Assembly (NCBI GenBank): GCA_051881315.1
Contig: JBJEPQ010000077.1
Coordinates: 1-63,095 of the forward strand
Direction of reading: 5' to 3'
Length of the DNA: 63,095 nucleotides
DNA from: CAG-488 sp051881315
Lineage (GTDB): Bacteria; Bacillota; Clostridia; Oscillospirales; Acutalibacteraceae
Shown here: piece after piece, positions 40,768 to 48,708 of the stretch
Position numbering within the stretch: position 1 is the first letter of the stretch
How the letters are laid out: each line of letters opens with the position of its first letter
Translations under genes and position numbers: made by a program
Notes under the pieces: model-generated
The model's database searches: none
What the model was told of the DNA's origin: nothing
Seen by the model: only the letters and a program-made list of their open reading frames with translations

Positions 40768-41217
40768 ATGACTGCGATAAAGATGATAGCGGTGGGACGG
40801 AAGCTTGCGAATGTTTACAGCGGTCTTTCCCTGCCGATATGCAAAAAATACGGGATAAACCAGTCCTGCTTTGATGTGCTTATGTTCTGCGCCAACAATC
40901 CCGAATACAACACCGCACGGGATATCTGCGCCGTCAGGGGAATAAAAAGCGGAATTGCGTCGGTGGCTGTTGAAACGCTTATAAAAAAGGATATGCTTGT
41001 TCGCCGTGACGATCCGTCCGACAGGAGGATAAGACGGCTGTATCCGACGGAAAAAGCGGACAGTATAATTGCCGACGGCAGAAAAATGCAGAAGGATTTT
41101 GTCGCCGCTCTGCGTAAGGGTATTACTGCCGAGGAGGAGGAAACTGTGGAAAGAGTTAATGAAAAATTACTGGAGAATATAATGCTTTTCGCTTCGGAGG
41201 ATCAAAAATGCTTGTAA
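40768..41217 (+). CDS. MarR-family transcriptional regulator
   Basis: 149 residues. Winged helix: CFDVLMFCANNPEYNTARDICAVRGIKSGIASVAVETLIKKDMLVRRDDPSDRRIRRLYPTEKA, with the DxRxxR wing typical of MarR. ATG at 40768 follows GGAGGG; the ATG at 40756 is part of the ribosome site region. It overlaps the TauE/SafE gene by 10 bases, so it likely controls that exporter and itself. Ligand unknown. Confidence 0.92.
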   Translation: MTAIKMIAVGRKLANVYSGLSLPICKKYGINQSCFDVLMFCANNPEYNTARDICAVRGIKSGIASVAVETLIKKDMLVRRDDPSDRRIRRLYPTEKADSIIADGRKMQKDFVAALRKGITAEEEETVERVNEKLLENIMLFASEDQKCL

Positions 41218-41978
41218 AAATTATTATCTGCGTTGTTGCAGGTCTCGGTGCAGGTCTCGGAACGGGCTTTGCGGGTATGAGTGCGGCTGCGGTAATAAGC
41301 CCCATGCTCATCACTTTCTTGGATATGGATCCGTATCTTGCTGTCGGAATAGCCCTTGCCAGCGACGTTCTGGCGAGCGCAGTTTCCGCCTACACCTACG
41401 GAAAGAATAAAAATCTTGATATACGCAACGGACTGATTATGATGGCGGCGGTGCTCTGCTTTACGCTTGTCGGCAGCTATGTTGCAAGCATCGTGCCGAA
41501 AACGACAATGGGAAATTTCTCCGTATTTATGACCTTGCTTCTCGGTATTAAATTTATCGTGAAGCCTGTTGTTGCGCCTAAGTCGAGACTGGAAAAAGCT
41601 ACGGCGGCTCAGAAGGCGATACGTTCGGTGATCTGCGGATCAATGGTAGGCTTCATCTGCGGCTTTATCGGCGCAGGCGGCGGAATGATGATGCTTCTTG
41701 TGCTTACCTCCGTGCTCGGCTATGAGCTGAAAACGGCGGTCGGAACAAGCGTATTTATCATGGCGGCGACTGCGCTTACAGGATCTGTCAGCCATTTCGT
41801 GATCGGCGGAGTGCCGGACATTACGGCTCTTATAACCTGCGTGATCTCAACGCTTGTGTTCGCTCTTATCGCTTCGGTGATAGCAAATAAGGTTTCGGCA
41901 AAAACACTTAACCGTGCAACGGGAATTGTGCTTGTTATTCTCGGTGCGTCAATGATAATTGTGAGCAAGGTGAAATAA
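41208..41978 (+). CDS. TauE/SafE-family membrane transporter
   Basis: 256 residues, about eight transmembrane helices in two repeats: GAGLGTGFAGMSAAAVISPMLI and GFICGFIGAGGGMMMLLVLT, the glycine-rich signatures of the sulfite/organosulfonate exporter family. The cargo may be a sulfur anion or an organic acid. Placement after a MarR regulator suggests an inducible exporter. A terminator follows. Confidence 0.9.
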   Translation: MLVKIIICVVAGLGAGLGTGFAGMSAAAVISPMLITFLDMDPYLAVGIALASDVLASAVSAYTYGKNKNLDIRNGLIMMAAVLCFTLVGSYVASIVPKTTMGNFSVFMTLLLGIKFIVKPVVAPKSRLEKATAAQKAIRSVICGSMVGFICGFIGAGGGMMMLLVLTSVLGYELKTAVGTSVFIMAATALTGSVSHFVIGGVPDITALITCVISTLVFALIASVIANKVSAKTLNRATGIVLVILGASMIIVSKVK

Positions 41979-41985
41979 ATCCCGG

Positions 41986-42013
41986 CGGACTGCTGTGACA
42001 AAGCGGCAGTCCG
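41986..42013 (+). terminator. Terminator of the marR-tauE operon
   Basis: CGGACTGC (41986-41993) pairs with GCAGTCCG (42006-42013), then TATCTTTT. Confidence 0.8.
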
Positions 42014-42019
42014 TATCTT

Positions 42020-42048
42020 TTGACATTATGAGTTTTTCGTTGTATAAT
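42020..42048 (+). promoter_or_regulatory. Consensus promoter of the methyltransferase operon
   Basis: TTGACA (42020-42025), 17-base spacer, TATAAT (42043-42048), 32 bases before the GTG start. Confidence 0.9.
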
Positions 42049-42079
42049 GGTATAAAATTGTGTTTACGGAGGCGGCGAA

Positions 42080-42814
42080 GTGTCGGATTTTAAGTATGAA
42101 TATCTCGGTTCGGGGATTAAAGTCGCCGTTTCAAAGGAGCACTCGTTCGGCACGGACGCTGTTTTGCTGGCGGATTTCGCCTCTCCGAAAAGGAATGAAA
42201 AAGCCTGCGACCTCGGAACGGGCTGCGGCATTATTCCGATGATATGGTGCAGAAACTCTCAGGCAAAGGAGATAACGGCGGTCGAATTACAGGAAAAGGG
42301 ATATTTGCAGACCTGTGAGTCAATCCGTGTAAGCTCGGTCGGGGAGAAAGTCACGGCGATCAGGCACGACCTTAAAGACATCAAATCCGTTCTCGGACAC
42401 GCTTCTATGGACGTAGTTACGATGAATCCACCCTACAAGGCGGCCGACAGCGGAATAAAAAGTGTTTCTCAGGCTGAGCTTATCGCAAGGCACGAGGTGG
42501 AATGTAAGCTTGACGACATCTGCTCGGCGGCGGCGTATCTGCTGAATTTCGGCGGAAGACTTTGCCTGTGCAACCGTCCCGAAAGGCTGTGCGACACGAT
42601 AGAGGCGATGAAGAAAAACGGCATAGAGCCGAAGAAGCTCCGCTTGGTTTCAAAAACTCCGTACACCCGTCCGTGGCTGTTCCTGATCGAGGGACGAAAG
42701 GGCGGCAAGCCGTTTCTGAATATTGAGCCGAATTTGATAATGTACGGCGAGGACGGCGTGCTTTCCGCCGAGGTTACGGATATCTACGGTGAATATAAGG
42801 AGAATACAAAATGA
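42080..42814 (+). CDS. tRNA1(Val) adenine-N6 methyltransferase-like protein (YabB/TrmN6 family)
   Basis: 244 residues, starting at GTG with GGAGG upstream. SAM-binding motif I CDLGTGCGIIPMI (about 45), ITAVELQEKGY, and the catalytic NPPY in DVVTMNPPYKAADSG, as in N6-adenine methyltransferases. The gene is followed directly by rsmI with a 4-base ATGA overlap, the order seen in Bacillus (yabB...yabC), which supports a TrmN6-like role in tRNA modification. Confidence 0.9.
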   Translation: MSDFKYEYLGSGIKVAVSKEHSFGTDAVLLADFASPKRNEKACDLGTGCGIIPMIWCRNSQAKEITAVELQEKGYLQTCESIRVSSVGEKVTAIRHDLKDIKSVLGHASMDVVTMNPPYKAADSGIKSVSQAELIARHEVECKLDDICSAAAYLLNFGGRLCLCNRPERLCDTIEAMKKNGIEPKKLRLVSKTPYTRPWLFLIEGRKGGKPFLNIEPNLIMYGEDGVLSAEVTDIYGEYKENTK

Positions 42815-43638
42815 GTAAGCTTTATGTTGTCGGAACTCCGATAGGCAATCTCGGCGACTTCTCTCCGAGGGCGGTCGAAACGCTTGAAAGCGTTGATTTC
42901 ATCGCCGCAGAGGACACAAGAGTTACGCTAAAACTGCTCAACCACTTCGGAATCAAGAAAAGTATGGTGAGCTATTTTGAACATAACAAGAGGGAAAGGG
43001 GAGAGATGATAACCTCAAGGATACTCGGCGGTGAAAGCTGTGCGCTTGTGACGGACGCAGGTATGCCTGCGATCTCCGATCCGGGCGAGGATCTTGTCAG
43101 ACTTTGCCACGAAAAGGGAATAAAGGTTGAGTCCGTTCCCGGTCCCTGCGCATTTACAACGGCTCTTGCCCTTTCGGGCTTTCCGTCGGGACGCTTTACC
43201 TTTGAGGGCTTTCTGAGCGTAAACAAGCCCAGCAGACGTGAGCATTTGCAGTCGCTTGAAAACGAGACAAGAACAATGCTTTTCTACGAAGCTCCGCACA
43301 AGCTCGGTGCAACGCTCAGAGATATGAACAAGGTGTTCGGCAACCGTGAAATCGCAATCGTCAGGGAGATCACGAAGCTTCACGAGGAGGTCATCAGGAC
43401 AACGCTTGACGAGGCTGTTGAAAAGTATGCCGACGGAAGCGTTAAGGGTGAGATAGTCCTTGTTATCAAGGGTACGGAAAAGGCTGAAGCCGAGGATGAA
43501 ATGACCTTTGAACAGGCGGTTGAATGTGCCAGACGGAGCGTTGAGGACGGAATGAGCGTGAGTGAGGCGGCAAAGCAGGCGGCAAAGCTTTCCGGCTTTA
43601 AAAAAGGTGATATCTATAAAAGCCTGATCGGAGAATAA
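42811..43638 (+). CDS. rsmI: 16S rRNA (cytidine1402-2'-O)-methyltransferase RsmI
   Basis: 275 residues. Tetrapyrrole-methylase fold with LYVVGTPIGNLGDFSPRAVETLESVDFIAAEDTR at the N terminus, SYFEHNK, VTDAGMPAISDPGEDLV, PGPCAFTTALALSGFP and FEGFL, all RsmI signatures. It modifies C1402 in the decoding centre. Overlaps the upstream methyltransferase (ATGA). Confidence 0.97.
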   Translation: MSKLYVVGTPIGNLGDFSPRAVETLESVDFIAAEDTRVTLKLLNHFGIKKSMVSYFEHNKRERGEMITSRILGGESCALVTDAGMPAISDPGEDLVRLCHEKGIKVESVPGPCAFTTALALSGFPSGRFTFEGFLSVNKPSRREHLQSLENETRTMLFYEAPHKLGATLRDMNKVFGNREIAIVREITKLHEEVIRTTLDEAVEKYADGSVKGEIVLVIKGTEKAEAEDEMTFEQAVECARRSVEDGMSVSEAAKQAAKLSGFKKGDIYKSLIGE

Positions 43639-43654
43639 GAAAGGAATTGATGAA

Positions 43655-44287
43655 ATGAGCTTTTTTGAATATATTGCACAGCACCCGTGGGTGGGAGTAG
43701 TGCTTGTACTGCTGATCGCTTTGACCGTTTTCGTGTGGTGCAAGGCGATAATATCGGGCAGGAAAAGGAACGAGGAAAGAGAAAGGATAATCGCAGACCT
43801 TGAGCGGGAAAAGGCTCTCAGGAATGAATTCAGGAATGTTGACGAAACGACATTTTTTGAGGGCAAGGACGACCGGCGTCTTGTAATCGGAATGTGCGCC
43901 CATGTTCAGATGAAGCTTGAAAAGGCGGATAATATGAACGAGGCTTTCGGAGAGCTTTCAGAAGTTAAGAAAAATGTTTACAGTCTCGGCTATGTGTTTG
44001 AAGACAGCCAAAAGAAGCTTTCGGAATTTTTTCGTTCAAACGGCGAGCCTCTGCTTTCCGCCTCAAAGGCGGCTGTAAACGGGGTGATAGGCGGCTCGTT
44101 TGCCGATATTTTCAACAAGGAATTTATTATGCTGGACGAAAATGACGAGACAACCTCCGTTGACAACGGTTTGTTGGAAAAATACGATGCGGAATTTGAA
44201 GCTCTGATGAATGAAAACGCAGATGAAATATATAAGTCTGCGGCAGAATATATCAGACGAAATAAGGCGGAATTTCTGAGCAAATAA
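43655..44287 (+). CDS. Membrane-anchored coiled-coil protein, unknown function
   Basis: 210 residues. One N-terminal transmembrane helix (about 12-33), a charged helical stretch (GRKRNEERERIIADLEREKALRNEFRNV), then a mostly helical cytoplasmic domain containing CAHVQMKLEKADNMNEAFGEL and FFRSNGEPLLSASKAAVNGVIGG. No family recognised. 16 bases after rsmI with AAAGGA upstream, so the third gene of that operon. Confidence 0.75.
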   Translation: MSFFEYIAQHPWVGVVLVLLIALTVFVWCKAIISGRKRNEERERIIADLEREKALRNEFRNVDETTFFEGKDDRRLVIGMCAHVQMKLEKADNMNEAFGELSEVKKNVYSLGYVFEDSQKKLSEFFRSNGEPLLSASKAAVNGVIGGSFADIFNKEFIMLDENDETTSVDNGLLEKYDAEFEALMNENADEIYKSAAEYIRRNKAEFLSK

Positions 44288-44305
44288 AATCTTTTAAAAA
44301 ATTTC

Positions 44306-44345
44306 CCAATTACCTATTGACAAAGTAGGTAATTGGTGTTATTAT
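44306..44345 (+). promoter_or_regulatory. cysK promoter with an inverted-repeat operator around the -35 box
   Basis: TTGACA (44317-44322), 17-base spacer, TATTAT (44340-44345). CCAATTACCTA (44306-44316) and TAGGTAATTGG (44326-44336) are a perfect 11-bp inverted repeat with 9 bases between, and the -35 box begins that spacer. A dimeric regulator bound here would block RNA polymerase. The Rrf2 regulator encoded after cysK is the natural candidate. Confidence 0.8.
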
Positions 44346-44390
44346 ATTGCCAACGTAAGAGATAAAGCGAAAGCGAAAGGAGGAACGGCT

Positions 44391-44489
44391 ATGAAAAAGT
44401 CATTCAATATGTGTTCAATATGTAACGAGTGCTGTTGGTGCGCTTTTGTCGCCATGTCCTCTTTCAGGGACATTCCGGAATCGGTTTAA
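44391..44489 (+). CDS. Cys-rich leader peptide upstream of cysK
   Basis: A 32-residue ORF with a perfect AAAGGAGG ribosome site 7 bases upstream and about 40 bases from the predicted transcript start. Residues 8-17 read CSICNECCWC: five Cys codons (8, 11, 14, 15, 17) plus one Trp. The peptide ends in PESV. A terminator follows 22 bases after the stop codon. The set is that of a translated attenuation leader sensing cysteinyl-tRNA supply, in front of a cysteine synthase gene. A metal-binding micropeptide is a less likely reading. Confidence 0.72.
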   Translation: MKKSFNMCSICNECCWCAFVAMSSFRDIPESV

Positions 44490-44510
44490 CCGCCGAACTT
44501 TTGCTAACGC

Positions 44511-44546
44511 ACCGGAAGGCTTCCCATGCTTTTCGGTTATTTTTTT
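44511..44546 (+). terminator. Putative attenuator terminator in the cysK leader
   Basis: ACCGGAAGGC (44511-44520) pairs with GCTTTTCGGT (44528-44537; two G-T pairs), loop TTCCCAT, then TATTTTTTT. The 5' arm contains CCGGAA (44512-44517), which can instead pair with TTCCGG at 44473-44478 inside the last codons of the leader ORF. A ribosome held at the Cys codons would leave that segment free; one reaching the stop codon would cover it and let the terminator form. Confidence 0.7.
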
Positions 44547-44559
44547 AGGAAGTGATATT

Positions 44560-44622
44560 GTGAGATTTCTTTACGGCATAATGCTCAGAAACAACATCAG
44601 GTTAGGACGATGTACAGGCTGA
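44560..44622 (+). CDS. Second short ORF in the cysK leader
   Basis: GTG start with AGGAAGTG 5-12 bases upstream, 20 codons, basic, ending LGRCTG and a single Cys codon near the end. It lies after the putative attenuator and 67 bases before cysK. It may be a second regulatory uORF; coding is not certain. Confidence 0.4.
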   Translation: MRFLYGIMLRNNIRLGRCTG

Positions 44623-44689
44623 CATTTCAATCCGAAAACTTAAAAATGCTTAACTACTAAAAAATAACTTATGTCAGGAGATAATTATT

Positions 44690-45619
44690 ATGTCAAAAAT
44701 TTATTCATCAGCGGATCAGCTTATCGGAAAAACCCCCCTTCTTGAACTCACACACATTGAGGCAAAATACGGTCTCAAGGCTAAGCTTCTTGCAAAGCTT
44801 GAGTATTTCAACCCGGCAGGATCGGTCAAGGACAGAATTGCAAAGGCGATGATAGACGATGCGGAGAAAGCGGGTAAGCTCAAGCCGGATTCGGTCATCA
44901 TCGAGCCGACCAGCGGTAACACGGGAATAGGTCTTGCGGCTGTTGCGGCGGCAAGAGGTTACAGAATAATCATTGTAATGCCCGAAACGATGTCCGAGGA
45001 ACGCCGCAGACTTATCAAGGCATACGGCGCAGAGCTTGTTCTCACCGAGGGCGCAAAGGGCATGAAGGGTGCTATTGCAAAGGCTAACGAGCTTGCCGAG
45101 GAATATCCGAACAGCTTCATTCCCGGTCAGTTTGTCAATTCCGCAAACCCCAAGGCTCACTACGAGACAACGGGTCCCGAAATATTTGAAGACACCGACG
45201 GCGAGGTTGATATCTTTGTTGCGGGCGTCGGCACAGGCGGTACTGTTACGGGCGTAGGCAAATATCTCAAGGAGAAGAAGCCTGAGACAAAGGTGGTTGC
45301 AGTTGAGCCTCTTTCATCGGCTGTTCTTTCAACAGGCGTTGCCGGAGCACATAAAATTCAGGGCATCGGCGCAGGCTTCGTTCCCGATGTTCTTGACACC
45401 GATATTTATGACGAGATAATCACCGTATCGAACGAGGACGCATTTGCGACAGGAAAGCTTATCGGTAAGAGCGAGGGTGTACTTGTAGGTATTTCTTCGG
45501 GTGCGGCAGTCCATGCGGCTGTTGAGCTTGCAAAGCGTGAGGAAAACGCCGGAAAGACAATAGTTGTTCTGCTTCCCGATACGGGCGACAGATATCTTTC
45601 AACAGCACTTTTTGATTAA
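44690..45619 (+). CDS. cysK: Cysteine synthase A (O-acetylserine sulfhydrylase)
   Basis: 309 residues. Makes cysteine from O-acetylserine and sulfide using PLP. IGKTPLLEL, the PLP lysine in NPAGSVKDRIAKAMI (about 44), substrate loop PTSGNTGIGLAAVAA, VAGVGTGGTVTGVGKYLKE (phosphate cup), QGIGAGFVP and GISSGAA are all canonical. AGGAG lies 9 bases before ATG. The 345-base leader from the promoter contains the Cys-rich peptide and the attenuator. No cysE is adjacent. Confidence 0.98.
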   Translation: MSKIYSSADQLIGKTPLLELTHIEAKYGLKAKLLAKLEYFNPAGSVKDRIAKAMIDDAEKAGKLKPDSVIIEPTSGNTGIGLAAVAAARGYRIIIVMPETMSEERRRLIKAYGAELVLTEGAKGMKGAIAKANELAEEYPNSFIPGQFVNSANPKAHYETTGPEIFEDTDGEVDIFVAGVGTGGTVTGVGKYLKEKKPETKVVAVEPLSSAVLSTGVAGAHKIQGIGAGFVPDVLDTDIYDEIITVSNEDAFATGKLIGKSEGVLVGISSGAAVHAAVELAKREENAGKTIVVLLPDTGDRYLSTALFD

Positions 45620-45694
45620 AAAAGAAATAATATCGAGCGTGAACCCTGTCTTTTTTTTAGATGGGGCTTATGCTCTGTTATAAGAGGTGTTAAC

Positions 45695-46093
45695 ATGATT
45701 TCCACAAGAGGCAGATATGCGCTGAGAGTTATGATCGACCTTGCCGAGCATAAGGACGAGGGTTTTATCCCGATGAAAGACGTTGTTGCGAGGCAGGAAA
45801 TTTCAAAAAAATATATGGAACAGATCATGCCTTCTCTTGTAAAAAGCGGTTTTGTCGAGGGCGTCCACGGCAAGGGCGGCGGATATAAGCTGACGAGGGA
45901 GCCTGCCGAATACACGGCAGGGGAGATTCTGCGTGCCGCCGAGGGCGATCTTGCGCCCGTTGCCTGCCTTTCATGCAATGCACAGGAATGTCCGAGAAGG
46001 TCACATTGCAAGACCTTGCCGATGTGGGAAAAATATAACGATCTTACTAACGGTTTTTTTGATTCCTATACGCTCGAAAGTCTGATCAAATAA
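45695..46093 (+). CDS. Rrf2-family transcriptional regulator (CymR/IscR-like)
   Basis: 132 residues. Winged helix-turn-helix STRGRYALRVMIDLAEH...VARQEISKKYMEQIMPSLVKSGFVEGVHGKGGGYKLTR, matching Rrf2. A cysteine group CLSCNAQECPRRSHC (about 90-104) resembles the cluster-binding loop of IscR, so it may sense iron-sulfur status or thiols. Lies 75 bases after cysK in the same direction and is probably its regulator, as CymR controls cysteine genes in Bacillus and Staphylococcus. A strong terminator follows. Confidence 0.93.
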   Translation: MISTRGRYALRVMIDLAEHKDEGFIPMKDVVARQEISKKYMEQIMPSLVKSGFVEGVHGKGGGYKLTREPAEYTAGEILRAAEGDLAPVACLSCNAQECPRRSHCKTLPMWEKYNDLTNGFFDSYTLESLIK

Positions 46094-46114
46094 AGCGGAT
46101 TTGAATACAAAACG

Positions 46115-46156
46115 AAAAACTGCAAGCAATCCAAAACGGAAATGCTTGCAGTTTTT
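46115..46156. terminator. Bidirectional terminator
   Basis: AAAAACTGCAAGCA (46115-46128) pairs perfectly with its complement at 46143-46156; serves the Rrf2 gene and the convergent lipoprotein gene. Confidence 0.95.
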
Positions 46157-46176
46157 GCTTGTTTTTTAGTACATAT

Positions 46177-46650
46177 TTATTTTTTGTATTCAGATATCAG
46201 CTCAACCGTTCCGGTAAAGTTGTCATAGTCGATCATAATGTAATTTCCGCCGCCCTGAAAGTCAAACTCTTTTTCAAAGTTCCCGTTGCTGTCAACCTTG
46301 TATTCCTTGACCTCCGAGCCGAGTCTTATCCGCAGTAAAGCCGTTCCGCTTTCCGTCAGTATTTTTGCTTTCAGCCTGACCGTCTTTTCTTTGACCGATC
46401 CGCCGCCGAATATGACGTCACGTCCGCTTTCGGAAAGACAGGTTGAAGAATAACTGCCCGTGCATCGGTTGCTGTCATGGTAATACCTTATTCCGATAAG
46501 AGAGCGGTCGCTCGTCAGCTGACTGAGGCTGAACAGGTTTACCATTCTGTCAATTCCGCCGATTATCAGCTCTGCGTTATCCTTATGGATACAGGAGGTG
46601 AACGAGAACAGTATTATCACCGCAAGCAGTAAAGCTATTATTTTCTTCAT
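46177..46650 (-). CDS. Small lipoprotein of the Bce-type transporter operon
   Basis: 157 residues. Signal with lipobox FTSC (lipidated Cys 20), then a beta-rich domain with FGGGSVKEKTVRLKAKILTESGTALLRIRLG and FDFQGGGNYIMIDYDNFTGTVELISEY. Function unknown. It begins 3 bases after the permease stop, so it is the third gene of that operon and may be a surface accessory of the transporter. Confidence 0.82.
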   Translation of the reverse strand: MKKIIALLLAVIILFSFTSCIHKDNAELIIGGIDRMVNLFSLSQLTSDRSLIGIRYYHDSNRCTGSYSSTCLSESGRDVIFGGGSVKEKTVRLKAKILTESGTALLRIRLGSEVKEYKVDSNGNFEKEFDFQGGGNYIMIDYDNFTGTVELISEYKK

Positions 46651-46653
46651 CGC

Positions 46654-48708
46654 TCAGTTCTCCTTAGCGTCACTTACTATCTTATAATAAGCGTTCGAGG
46701 TGATCTTATAAACTATCATGTAGAATACGGCGAAAACCAGGAAGCTGATTACGGTGGTGATGATGAAAAGGCTAACGTTTGTAAGATTGAAAAGCAGGAG
46801 AAGCTTCCTGATAAGCGGAAAAGCAAATCCGAGATGAAGTCCTGCGAAAATCAGGGGGAGGAAGAACACCGTCAGAAGCTGTGAGTTAATGCTCTTTCTG
46901 ATCTCCTTTTTTGTCATTCCGACATTTTGCATTATTTCAAATCTCGCCTGATCCTCATAGCCCTCCGATATCTGCTTGTAGTAGATTATCAGAACTGCGG
47001 CAAGCAGGAAGACAATGCTCAGAATAATTCCGAGGCAGAACAGACCGCCGTAGAGGGAATAAAATTCAGCTCTGTTGCTCGCCCTGCCGCCGACATCGTA
47101 GGCGTAGTAGTTAAGCTCCTCGTTATGCTCGGATGCGTATTCATGCAGCTCCTCGCTGAGGTCAATCTGAGCTTCCTCATCAAGATTTGTGTCAAACCGA
47201 TATACCCACTTGTAATTGACGATTGTTCCTCCCATAGCTTTGTCGGAGGTTTCCTCGTTAATTCCCTGAGTTGCCGTTTCAAGGTCGTTTACAAAGATTG
47301 CCATAGTCTGACTTGCGTTTACCATAGCCTGAGAATCATTGATGAAATTGCTGAGAGTTTTTACTATTTTGAAGCTCTGTCCTCGGTTGAACGAGATCGT
47401 GCTTCTGTCGTAGGTTGAGCCGTCACGGTAGAAGTATATCATCGCTTCCGAATCGTTCAGGGTGTAGTTTGTGCCCATCAGGCGGTTATATTCGCTGATC
47501 GGTATGAAGTAGAACTGATAAAGCTGTCCGTAATCCGAAATGCTCAGCTTGTCTACTCTGTCAACGTCAATTTCAACCCGGCCGTCTGTGACAAGTCCGG
47601 CAACGCTTGCACAGTGATAATCAACAACGTTCGACTGTTCACAGTTGTGCTTTGCTGTGATATCCTGTATGCCGTTTCTGATTTTTTCGTTTCTTCCGTC
47701 CTCAAAGAAAGAGGTTTCAATCGTGTAGATTTCAATATTCATATCCCTCGGATAAATGCTCTTTATTATGTTTTCTTCACCGAAGTAAAGAGTTGTTGTT
47801 GAGGATATCATAACCAGCACCATTGTTGCAAGTATACAGATCGAAGCAAGTCCTGCTCCGTTTCTTTTCATTCTGTATGCCATTGACGATACAGAAACAA
47901 AGTGGTTGGGCTTGTAATAATAGCTCTTTTTCTTCTGGAGCAAGCGGCAGAAAAGAACGGAACCCGAAATCATAATCAGATACGTCGCAATGATTACCAT
48001 AATAACCGCTATGAAGAAAAGGGAGAGAGCCTGAAGCGGTTCTTTGATATAAACAGCGATGAAATATGCGGCGGCGAGAATCAGCACGCCTGCAATTCCG
48101 AATACCCAATTTGCTTTGGGTTGTTTTTCACCTACGCTGTCGCTCTTGACAAGTGAGATTGCATTGGCAAACTTGATCTGACGGAGCGAGTTGAGAAAAA
48201 GAAGAAGAAAGATAACCGCAAAAACGGCGACGCACATTAAAATGCCTCGGACGGAAACGGACAGATTGTAGCTGACCTCTCCCTTGAGAATGTTCAGGAA
48301 CACAAGCTCGGAGAGCTTTGAGAGAATTATTCCGGCAACAAGTCCCGACGATACGGAGATGAGAGCTATAATAAGCGTTTCCCAGAAAAGCACCTTGCTC
48401 AGGTTTTTCTTGTCCATACCGAGAATGTTATAAAGTCCGAATTCTTTCTTGCGCCGTTTGATGAGAAATGAGTTCGTGTAAAAAAGGAAGATGCAGGCGA
48501 ATATCGCAACTACCCATGAGCCGAGACCGAGAATTTCACGGATCATTGAGTAGCCGTTCGTTGTTTCAAGGCTTTCGGTAAACTGTAAATACAGAATGAT
48601 ATAGTACATCATTACCATTCCGATACAGGTCAGAATATACGGAAGATACATCTTCTTGTTCTTGCGTATGCCGTCAAATGCGAGCTTGGGATAAAATCCG
48701 GTCTTCAT
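46654..48708 (-). CDS. ABC transporter permease, BceB-like (FtsX family)
   Basis: 684 residues, about ten transmembrane helices with a large extracellular domain (about 295-530) between helices 7 and 8, the layout of peptide-resistance BceB permeases. FtsX-type segments appear at SFLIKRRKKEFGLYNILGMDKKNLSKVLFWETLI and QARFEIMQNVGMTKKEIRKSINSQ. Such transporters free lipid II cycle intermediates from antimicrobial peptides and also act as sensors for a partner kinase. Overlaps the ATPase gene by 4 bases. No two-component genes are adjacent. Confidence 0.93.
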   Translation of the reverse strand: MKTGFYPKLAFDGIRKNKKMYLPYILTCIGMVMMYYIILYLQFTESLETTNGYSMIREILGLGSWVVAIFACIFLFYTNSFLIKRRKKEFGLYNILGMDKKNLSKVLFWETLIIALISVSSGLVAGIILSKLSELVFLNILKGEVSYNLSVSVRGILMCVAVFAVIFLLLFLNSLRQIKFANAISLVKSDSVGEKQPKANWVFGIAGVLILAAAYFIAVYIKEPLQALSLFFIAVIMVIIATYLIMISGSVLFCRLLQKKKSYYYKPNHFVSVSSMAYRMKRNGAGLASICILATMVLVMISSTTTLYFGEENIIKSIYPRDMNIEIYTIETSFFEDGRNEKIRNGIQDITAKHNCEQSNVVDYHCASVAGLVTDGRVEIDVDRVDKLSISDYGQLYQFYFIPISEYNRLMGTNYTLNDSEAMIYFYRDGSTYDRSTISFNRGQSFKIVKTLSNFINDSQAMVNASQTMAIFVNDLETATQGINEETSDKAMGGTIVNYKWVYRFDTNLDEEAQIDLSEELHEYASEHNEELNYYAYDVGGRASNRAEFYSLYGGLFCLGIILSIVFLLAAVLIIYYKQISEGYEDQARFEIMQNVGMTKKEIRKSINSQLLTVFFLPLIFAGLHLGFAFPLIRKLLLLFNLTNVSLFIITTVISFLVFAVFYMIVYKITSNAYYKIVSDAKEN

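Noticed and set aside
44281..44690. T-box or S-box riboswitch before cysK
   Set aside because: No T-box consensus (TGGNACCGCG-like) and no SAM-I core could be found; the leader ORF with Cys codons explains the region better.
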